Origin: Anaerotruncus rubiinfantis
GTDB taxonomy: Bacteria > Bacillota > Clostridia > Oscillospirales > Ruminococcaceae
DNA: 64,000 nt
Assembly (NCBI RefSeq): GCF_900078395.1
Contig: NZ_FKLA01000009.1
Span: 944,614 to 1,008,613 of the forward strand
Reading direction: 5' to 3'
The notes below the pieces were generated by a model. It saw only the letters and a list, made by a program, of their open reading frames with translations, searched no databases and was not told the origin of the DNA. Both the position numbers and the translations under genes were made by a program. This document shows positions 58,477 through 64,000 of the stretch, piece after piece; within the stretch, counting starts at the first letter, position 1; each line of letters begins with the position of its first letter.

Positions 58477-58552
58477 GGGAGCTTAGCTCAGCTGGGAGAG
58501 CACCTGCCTTACAAGCAGGGGGTCACAGGTTCGAGCCCTGTAGTTCCCACCA
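58477..58552 (+). tRNA. tRNA-Val (anticodon TAC)
   Basis: Acceptor GGGAGCT pairs with AGTTCCC; D-arm AGCTCAGCTGGGAGAGC; anticodon loop CTTACAA; T-arm GGTTCGAGCC; encoded CCA. Confidence 0.95.
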
Positions 58553-58571
58553 GCCGTTTCAGATGTTTTAT

Positions 58572-58648
58572 GGCCCGGTAGTTCAGTTGGTTAGAACGCT
58601 AGCCTGTCACGCTAGAGGTCGTGGGTTCGAGCCCCATCCGGGTCGCCA
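58572..58648 (+). tRNA. tRNA-Asp (anticodon GTC)
   Basis: Acceptor GGCCCGG / CCGGGTC, anticodon loop CTGTCAC, T-arm GGTTCGAGCC, encoded CCA. Its last 15 bases plus five downstream are duplicated at 58769-58788. Confidence 0.95.
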
Positions 58649-58788
58649 TTTTCTTTGCACCGCAGGTGCTTCCACTGTTTTCGACCCGAATGGGGCGAGA
58701 ACAGGTCGGCTGCGAAAGCAGCAAAAACATGCCGGGGGCATGTTTTTAGATCGCGGGTAGAGCCTATTCCATCCGGGTCGCCATTTTC
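58634..58788. repeat. 20-bp direct repeat of the tRNA-Asp 3' end flanking a short insert
   Basis: CCATCCGGGTCGCCATTTTC occurs at 58634-58653 and again at 58769-58788. The second copy is preceded by TAGAGCCTATT, echoing the T-arm. The DNA in between includes an intrinsic-terminator-like stem AAAAACATGCC / GGCATGTTTTT (58723-58747). It looks like a fossil attachment site or a tRNA remnant. Confidence 0.7.
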
Positions 58789-58802
58789 CCTTTTTGGGAT
58801 GT

Positions 58803-58878
<76 letters not shown>

Positions 58879-58881
58879 TTC

Positions 58882-58957
58882 GCGGGTTTAGCTCATTTGG
58901 TAGAGCGCCACCTTGCCAAGGTGGAGGTAGCGAGTTCGAACCTCGTAACCCGCTCCA
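58882..58957 (+). tRNA. tRNA-Gly (anticodon GCC)
   Basis: Acceptor GCGGGTT / AACCCGC, anticodon loop TTGCCAA, T-arm AGTTCGAACCT, encoded CCA. Confidence 0.95.
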
Positions 58958-59020
58958 ACAAAAAGAGGCGATTGTGTATCACAATGTCTCTTTTTCCATA
59001 TACTATAGTATATGGAATCT

Positions 59021-59095
59021 GGCGCCATAGCCAAGCGGTAAGGCAGGAGTCTGCAAAACTCCCATTCCCCGGTCCGATTCCGGGTGGCGCCTCCA
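59021..59095 (+). tRNA. tRNA-Cys (anticodon GCA)
   Basis: Acceptor GGCGCCA / TGGCGCC, anticodon stem GGAGT/ACTCC with loop CTGCAAA, T-arm GGTCCGATTCC, encoded CCA. Confidence 0.95.
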
Positions 59096-59097
59096 CG

Positions 59098-59138
59098 AAA
59101 CAGGACTCATTTTTGGATAAAAATGAGTCCTGTTTTTT
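59098..59138 (+). terminator. Intrinsic terminator of the tRNA cluster
   Basis: Stem AACAGGACTCATTTTT / AAAAATGAGTCCTGTT, loop GGAT, then TTTT. Confidence 0.93.
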
Positions 59139-59207
59139 ATCGTGCATGAAAACCGTTTCAAACCGGCACTGATTGAACGAAAAAGAACTGGATGAGGAGG
59201 ACCCGTC

Positions 59208-60092
59208 ATGGGAAAAAGGTGGATCGCGGGATTTTTGGCGCTGCTGGCGGCGCTGGTTTCATTCGGCTGCAGCGTGAAAACCAGGCCTCCCGAAACCTAT
59301 GTGCAGGTGCAAAGCGCAGCGAGCGGCTTGAAATCGGCGGACCTGGAAGTTTCACAGCCGGACAGCATCGATCCAGAGCCGCCAGAGGAGGCCGGCGCGG
59401 CGGCTCCCGACGGCATGACCGCCGATCTGCGCGGCATCACAGATCCTTTTGCACGCGCGTCCGCGGCGGCCTTTGCGTTTCTCAACAGCGGGCAGTTCCC
59501 GCTGATGCAGTATGAGCTCGGACTGGCGGATTACAATCTTGACGGTATGCCCGAACTGGTGGTGGAAAGTATGGGCAACTGGGGCGGTAGCCATACGGTG
59601 TTGGGCCTTTCCGGTGACTGCTCGGAAATTCTCGGCGGCTATGAAACGGCAAACGGACCGAACGAATTCTTCCTGTTCACCGGGGCGACCGGTGAAACGC
59701 TCCTTGGGATGGAGGGCGCCGGCGGGCACGGATTCGAAAATTACGAAATCCGCCTCAGCTTCCAATACGGCCAAGACGGTGAGTTTACAGTATGGGAGCA
59801 GCGCTGGACCGAATGCTTTTCCCAGGACCGGCAAACGTCCTCAACAGAGGTTGCTGTGCTTTGCAACGATGAAACGATGGATACCTTTGAAACGCGGGAA
59901 GCAGCCGAGACTTCCGAATATGGCTGGTATTTTGCCGGGGAGAGGCTCACGGAATCCGCGCCGTTTGTGCTGGAAGGCGAGCTGGCCTCCACAGAGCCGG
60001 ATGGAAGCCTGTGGGACAAGGTCTCAAAGGAGGAAATTGACGTGCGTATCGAGGCGCTCAAGGCGGCATACCAGGCGAAAATGCAGGGGTGA
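59208..60092 (+). CDS. Lipoprotein of unknown function
   Basis: 294 residues. Signal peptide ends in a lipobox-like LVSFGC (Cys ~21). A Pro/Ala/Glu-rich linker (~30-80) follows, then a domain beginning ADYNLDGMPELVVESMGNWGG, reminiscent of integrin-like/VCBS calcium-binding DxNxDG repeats. The rest is not recognised. ATG follows GAGGAGG. A stand-alone gene facing the NUDIX gene. Confidence 0.75.
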   Translation: MGKRWIAGFLALLAALVSFGCSVKTRPPETYVQVQSAASGLKSADLEVSQPDSIDPEPPEEAGAAAPDGMTADLRGITDPFARASAAAFAFLNSGQFPLMQYELGLADYNLDGMPELVVESMGNWGGSHTVLGLSGDCSEILGGYETANGPNEFFLFTGATGETLLGMEGAGGHGFENYEIRLSFQYGQDGEFTVWEQRWTECFSQDRQTSSTEVAVLCNDETMDTFETREAAETSEYGWYFAGERLTESAPFVLEGELASTEPDGSLWDKVSKEEIDVRIEALKAAYQAKMQG

Positions 60093-60101
60093 GCGCGCTG
60101 T

Positions 60102-60566
60102 TCAGATGGGCTTTCCATTGAGCGTGGCGGAAAGCAGCCGATCCCCTTCATAGACGAGCTTTAAAGAAAAGAACGGCCCTGGCCCGGAGATGAGCCGCAG
60201 GAAGATTTTGTCGCCTTCCCAAAGAGGGAGCTCGGCCAGCCTTTCCTTTGCAATCCAGGCGAGCTCCCCTTCGTCGCAGGTGATGAGCTCCCCTGTGAAG
60301 GCGCCGGACGTGAACAGGTGCATATATTCGGTTTCGTAGCGGTCGGAAACAAAGGTCACGATGCCGCGGTATTCCCACGCGGACAGGGTGAGGCCGGTTT
60401 CCTCCTTCACCTCGCGCAGGACGCAATCCTCGGGGCTTTCCCCATCCTCAAATTTCCCGCCGATGCCGATCCATTTATCGTGGTTCTCATCGTTTTCTTT
60501 CTTCACGCGGTGCAGCATCAGGTATTGGCCGTCCCGTTCGATATAACACAAGGTGGAATTTTTCAT
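60102..60566 (-). CDS. NUDIX hydrolase (MutT-like)
   Basis: 154 residues. Complete NUDIX box GGKFEDGESPEDCVLREVKEETGL (GX5EX7REUXEEXGU; given here by its positions ~37-59 and key residues E, R-E, E-E). The N-terminus (STLCYIERDGQYLMLHRVKKEND) and a Trp/Glu-rich C-terminal half are typical of 8-oxo-dGTP diphosphatase-like enzymes. ATG follows TGGAGG. Exact nucleotide substrate unknown. Confidence 0.93.
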   Translation of the reverse strand: MKNSTLCYIERDGQYLMLHRVKKENDENHDKWIGIGGKFEDGESPEDCVLREVKEETGLTLSAWEYRGIVTFVSDRYETEYMHLFTSGAFTGELITCDEGELAWIAKERLAELPLWEGDKIFLRLISGPGPFFSLKLVYEGDRLLSATLNGKPI

Positions 60567-60628
60567 ATCGGCGCCTCCATAAAAGGTTCTGACCCTATTG
60601 TAGGGCCGCGGCGGCGCGCGGTCAAGTA

Positions 60629-60666
60629 AAAAAAGGAGCTTCCCACGGATCGGGAAGCTCCTTTTG
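60629..60666 (-). terminator. Intrinsic terminator of the CotH/DUF4956 run
   Basis: On the minus strand, AAAAGGAGCTTCCC pairs with GGGAAGCTCCTTTT and is followed by TTTA. It lies just beyond the stop of the secreted protein gene. Confidence 0.9.
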
Positions 60667-60675
60667 TCTGTTTTA

Positions 60676-61296
60676 TTATTTTGTGCCGCGGGCGTCCTTG
60701 AGCGTTTCCACCGGGTAGTTGCTGACCGATGTGGTGCGGTCGTTGAGGGAAATCCGGCTGACTGCCGTAAACTGTGCGCCTTTGCGGATGGTCATCTCCC
60801 GCAGGTCTTTGGGATTGGCGGCGGAATAGACCTGCAGCGTTGCATCCTGCAGCGCGGTATAGGTGTTCTGAAACTCGATAACCGTGTCCTGCCCGGAATA
60901 ATCCTTTGTGAGCTTCAAGCAGAAATTGCTGCCGGTGGCATTTTCGTTTTCGCGGTCGGTTGCGGAGATCTGCCGGACATAGTTTGCGCCGATGTTGATT
61001 TCACTCTTGCGGCGGAAAAGCGAAGTGTCTGAAAGCGGGGTGCTGTCCGCCACGCGGTAGCAGTCCCCTCCGTCATCGGTGATCCGTTCGGTCACGGTGC
61101 AATAGACCGAATCGCTGCGGATCGAATAGTTCCCGCTGCCTCCGTCAGAAAGCGGCTGGTAGTAATAGATCTTGGTGAGCGCGCAAGCTTCGCTTTCACC
61201 GGACAGGACCGGCGTGCCGTCCGCGGCAAAGGATACCGTCGGAATCAGGCAGGCGCACATCAGCGCGCAGGTGCATGAAACAAGCTTTTTCCACAT
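60676..61296 (-). CDS. Secreted protein of unknown function
   Basis: 206 residues. A Sec signal (MWKKLVSCTCALMCACLIPTVSFAADG) probably cleaved after VSFAA. The mature part is beta-rich with Thr/Ser and no recognised motif. ATG 61296 follows GGAGG; the TTG at 61320 that opens the frame has no ribosome site. It lies 28 bp after cotH on the same strand and ends at a terminator, so it is the last gene of the VTC-DUF4956-CotH set. Confidence 0.75.
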   Translation of the reverse strand: MWKKLVSCTCALMCACLIPTVSFAADGTPVLSGESEACALTKIYYYQPLSDGGSGNYSIRSDSVYCTVTERITDDGGDCYRVADSTPLSDTSLFRRKSEINIGANYVRQISATDRENENATGSNFCLKLTKDYSGQDTVIEFQNTYTALQDATLQVYSAANPKDLREMTIRKGAQFTAVSRISLNDRTTSVSNYPVETLKDARGTK

Positions 61297-61324
61297 GGGT
61301 GTTTTCCTCCAGTTTTCCAAAGGT

Positions 61325-63163
61325 TTAATTCAGCCGGCCCAGTTTCCTGCGCCGGAAGCACGAGACAAAACAGAGACCGATGAGCAGAATGCCCAGGCAG
61401 AGGCCTGCCTGCATGAGCGTTTCCCGGGAAAGGGCAGCTTCAGGCTGTCCGCGCGATGCTTCCGGATCGCCGGGAAAGCCTCCGCCGTCCGGCGGCCAGC
61501 CATTCTGCGGGCCTTCTTCCATCCGGCGGACACCGCCCTTATCTGCGAACGCCCGCGCATCCGCCGCGGAAAAGTCCGGCAGAACGCCGTTTTTACCGCT
61601 TTGCCCGCCCATAACGCCTTCCGGCATACTTTTGGGCGGCATGCCCGGAAACTCCAAGCCTGCCGCGCCGCCATCCGGCGGAGCTTGCCTGTCCGCGGTT
61701 TCATCGGGGGATGGCGGCTGCGCATCGGAAGGCTTTTTTGCTTCCCCGCGCCAGTCTGGATTCTGTGCGCCGCCCCTGCCGCCCATATTCATCTGGCCCA
61801 TATCGGACAGCGTGATGGCCGAAGCGTCCACAAGACCGGAAGAATCCGCCTGCTGGCCTTCGGTGGTGGAGGGGATCGATCCGTCCAGCTGGCCCGATAC
61901 GCTCTGCGCGCGCAAAAGGCCGTAAGCTTTGAGGGTGTCGGCCGCCTTTTGGTATTCCGTATAGGAGTAGAAAGCGGTTGCGTCGGTCTGCACATACGGG
62001 GCGATCAGCTTGTCAATCCGGCTGATTTGATCGGTGAACCGGCCGCCCAGGAAGTATTCGTTGGCGATCTTTTTCAGATGCTGGTGATAAAGTCCCCGGT
62101 ATTCCTCCACCTCGAGCAATTTGGCCAGGATCGGGGATTTCTCCGCCGAAGTGCCGGAATAAGGGGTGTCGATGGGAAAATTGACCGCGTCCGATGCCGA
62201 ATGGATCTGGTGCGCGCCGAACGAGAGATTGTAGTCCCACGGAAGCATCGAAAGCCGCCCATCCTGCTCATAGAGGTAATAGTTATGCTTGAGGTTGCTC
62301 AGGTAGCTGTCCAGATTGACCAGGAAGACGTTCGCGGCAAAATACCGAAGCACTTCATCAACATCAATATACTGCGCCAAATCTTCGCCTTTGTCAAGAT
62401 GTTCGAGTGCTTCGATCACGCGAATCTCATCTTCTTCACGCGTTTTAAAAACGGCGTTTTTGAAGATTGCGGAATAACTGTTGGGGTCATTGTCGGTGTA
62501 GACAAGGTCATTTCCGCTTCCGCCGAGTCCGCTACCCCCGCCTTCGCTCTCCGGCTTGTAGAGCGCGCCGTAATCGCTTCCAAAACTACGCTCGGCAAAT
62601 TCCTCCTCCAGAGGTTCGAGCGCCAGATACAGGCCGAAGGGCTCGCCGTTGAGGGTGATCTCAGCGTAGGTGAAGCAAGGGGAAGGCACCCCAATCCAGC
62701 CGAGCAGATCGTAGGAGAGAAATTCCTTCATATAGGTTGCGTCTGCGTAAAGATTGTTGAGCACCAGTTTGGAAAGCCCCTGGCAGGTCTGGCCATCAAC
62801 ATACTCGTCAAATTTGATCTTGAAGCTGTACCGGTCGGAATCCATGTTTGAAACACCGGTGAGGCTTGTGTTGCCTTTGGGACGGATCGCCGCGGAAGTA
62901 TAAAGCGTGCCGTTCACGGTTACATCGCAGGCCGTATATTCTTCCGCGCGGGCGTTTTCGAGCATCGCCTCCCATTCGTTTGGGTCCATCCGGATATCCA
63001 CCGTCAGGATATCCTGCCCGAAAAGTTTTTCCACATAGGCGGGCTGGCCGGTGGAAAGCCGCTCTGTCATCTCCCGCGGCGCAAAAAACATCAGCAGCAC
63101 CAGCAGAACCGCCAGCGCCGTCACAGCCGCGGACAGGACCCAGAACCGTTTTTCGGTCATCAT
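61325..63163 (-). CDS. cotH: CotH kinase family protein, membrane-anchored
   Basis: 612 residues. N-terminal membrane helix (VLSAAVTALAVLLVLLMFF) and C-terminal helix followed by basic residues (~584-612). The CotH domain spans ~45-380: IRPKGNTSL, SFKIKFDEYVDG, KLVLNNLYADATYMKEFLSYDLL, GEPFGLYLALEPLEEEF and the proposed metal/catalytic site LPWDYNLSFG. Residues ~425-580 are a low-complexity Gly/Pro/Asp linker. CotH in Bacillus phosphorylates spore-coat proteins; here the membrane anchors and VTC/DUF4956 neighbours suggest a cell-envelope variant. Confidence 0.93.
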   Translation of the reverse strand: MMTEKRFWVLSAAVTALAVLLVLLMFFAPREMTERLSTGQPAYVEKLFGQDILTVDIRMDPNEWEAMLENARAEEYTACDVTVNGTLYTSAAIRPKGNTSLTGVSNMDSDRYSFKIKFDEYVDGQTCQGLSKLVLNNLYADATYMKEFLSYDLLGWIGVPSPCFTYAEITLNGEPFGLYLALEPLEEEFAERSFGSDYGALYKPESEGGGSGLGGSGNDLVYTDNDPNSYSAIFKNAVFKTREEDEIRVIEALEHLDKGEDLAQYIDVDEVLRYFAANVFLVNLDSYLSNLKHNYYLYEQDGRLSMLPWDYNLSFGAHQIHSASDAVNFPIDTPYSGTSAEKSPILAKLLEVEEYRGLYHQHLKKIANEYFLGGRFTDQISRIDKLIAPYVQTDATAFYSYTEYQKAADTLKAYGLLRAQSVSGQLDGSIPSTTEGQQADSSGLVDASAITLSDMGQMNMGGRGGAQNPDWRGEAKKPSDAQPPSPDETADRQAPPDGGAAGLEFPGMPPKSMPEGVMGGQSGKNGVLPDFSAADARAFADKGGVRRMEEGPQNGWPPDGGGFPGDPEASRGQPEAALSRETLMQAGLCLGILLIGLCFVSCFRRRKLGRLN

Positions 63164-63173
63164 TGCGTCACCA

Positions 63174-63845
63174 TCAGGACATGTACTCGCCGTTGTAACT
63201 GACGAGTACGGCGCTGGTCACATTGGGCAGAGCGCTCAGCTCATTGACAAAATGGGTGGCCATCTGGCGAAGACGCACTTCCACAGTCAGTTCGATGCCG
63301 CCTGCCGAAACGGTTTTCGATTTGAGCAGGGACTTTTTCACCGCTTCATTGATAAAACGATTGACTTCGGCTTCCGCTTCATCATTTTCGCAGCTGACCA
63401 CCAGAATATAGGGGTTATCAGAACTTTTTTTATTGACAAAGAGCACGAGGATAAGCCCGATGAAGAGCGAGCCGAGCACCGCGAGCGGCAGAAGCCCCGC
63501 GCCGGTGACAATACCCGCGGAAATCGACCAGAAAAGGAAGGCGATATCCATAGGTTCCTTGATGGCCGTGCGGAAACGCACGATCGACAGCGCACCGACC
63601 ATACCGAGTGAAAGGATGACGTTTGAGGTGACCGCAAGGATGATGAGGGTGGTGATGAGGGTCATGGCCATCAGCGAGACGCCGAACGAGGCGGAATACA
63701 TCACGCCGTTGAAGGTCTTTCGGTAGACCGCGAAGATAAAAAGCCCGAGCGCGAAGGCAAGCAGCAAGGCCAATGACATGTCGAGGATCGAAAAAGAGGC
63801 GGTTTTTTCAAGAAAACTGGATTTAAAAATATCGTTGAAGGTCAT
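63174..63845 (-). CDS. DUF4956 membrane protein
   Basis: 223 residues with four hydrophobic segments in the N-terminal half (LLLAFALGLFIFAVYR; LMAMTLITTLIILAVTSNVIL; GIVTGAGLLPLAVLGSLFIGLILVLFV), containing LSLGMVGALSIVRFRTAIKEPMDIAFLFWS, the DUF4956 signature. A ~95-residue soluble C-terminal domain follows. DUF4956 proteins typically sit beside VTC polyphosphate polymerases and CotH, as here. Function unknown. ATG follows AAAGGGG. Confidence 0.92.
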   Translation of the reverse strand: MTFNDIFKSSFLEKTASFSILDMSLALLLAFALGLFIFAVYRKTFNGVMYSASFGVSLMAMTLITTLIILAVTSNVILSLGMVGALSIVRFRTAIKEPMDIAFLFWSISAGIVTGAGLLPLAVLGSLFIGLILVLFVNKKSSDNPYILVVSCENDEAEAEVNRFINEAVKKSLLKSKTVSAGGIELTVEVRLRQMATHFVNELSALPNVTSAVLVSYNGEYMS

Positions 63846-63877
63846 GGAAATCGACCCCTTTCTATTTTTTTACAGGC

Positions 63878-64000
63878 TCAAAGGTAACCGCCGGCGGCAC
63901 GGCAGGCGGCGTACTTGGAGAAAGCGGAGGATTGACGGTTGCGTTCCTGTACGATGCTGCCGATGAGATCGGGCAGGAAAGCGTCATATTTTACCTCGAG
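63878..64000 (-). CDS. VTC-domain (polyphosphate polymerase-like) protein, C-terminal end only
   Basis: 41 codons visible before the window edge: begins LEVKYDAFLPDLIGSIVQER and ends FSKYAACRAAGGYL-stop. EVKYD-x-FLP and FSKYAACR are the conserved C-terminal segments of bacterial VTC-domain proteins. The gene continues beyond base 64000. It is upstream of and co-directional with DUF4956, completing the usual VTC-DUF4956-CotH order. Confidence 0.85.
   Translation of the reverse strand, partial: LEVKYDAFLPDLIGSIVQERNRQSSAFSKYAACRAAGGYL

Noticed and set aside
61172..62851. 559-codon plus-strand open frame opposite cotH
   Set aside because: Antisense shadow of the low-complexity CotH region; no start context.

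Overview
The window looks like chromosome of an endospore-forming, strictly anaerobic Clostridia member, probably an Oscillospirales/Ruminococcaceae-type organism. The inference rests on a split sporulation sigma factor gene (sigK), YtvI and CotH homologues, a group B [FeFe]-hydrogenase, indolepyruvate:ferredoxin oxidoreductase, TRAP transporters, T-box and TPP riboswitch control, fairly GC-rich coding sequence and strong GGAGG-type ribosome sites. No rRNA or CRISPR array is present.

Layout. 1-5.9 kb: end of glycerol kinase, a membrane-anchored unknown, a group B [FeFe]-hydrogenase, ytvI (minus strand) and a fumarylacetoacetate-hydrolase-family enzyme. 6.1-11.0 kb: a minus-strand thiamin salvage operon (thiW-cytX-thiM-thiE-HAD-thiD) behind a canonical promoter, a TPP riboswitch and an intrinsic terminator. 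11.1-21.5 kb: a hexuronate block with uxuB, a CdaR-like regulator, a TRAP transporter with an esterase, uxuA, and a divergent AAA+ regulator that lacks the GAFTGA loop. 21.6-28.8 kb: a histidine phosphatase, a candidate small RNA, a second TRAP transporter, a LarA-family racemase and an EamA exporter. 28.8-40.7 kb: an orphan methylase/specificity fusion, a two-component system with an ABC ATPase, a sugar-type ABC importer with an unusual binding protein, a HlyD/MacB-like pair and a lone Hpt protein.

41.36-52.25 kb is the main discovery. sigK is cut into a C-terminal half (ending at 40856) and an N-terminal half (starting at 52435), both on the minus strand. Between them lies a 10.9 kb skin (sigK-intervening) element. 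Its large serine recombinase gene ends exactly at one junction. Joining at a 2-bp AT core (41364-41365 / 52248-52249) restores an in-frame 231-residue pro-sigma-K. The cargo is not a prophage but a complete type I restriction-modification locus: a pseudo-methyltransferase/specificity fusion, two different HsdM, one HsdS and HsdR. An immune system therefore appears to be carried on DNA that is cut out only in the dying mother cell.

52.5-64 kb: iorAB; a probable tryptophan-specific T-box controlling an arylacetate-CoA ligase, which together suggest indoleacetate/arylacetate assimilation into aromatic amino acids; DUF1294; a phosphofructokinase with a mixed donor-site signature; a five-tRNA cluster (Val, Asp, Phe, Gly, Cys) with a duplicated tRNA-Asp 3' end; a lipoprotein; a NUDIX hydrolase; and a CotH-DUF4956-VTC gene set running off the right edge.
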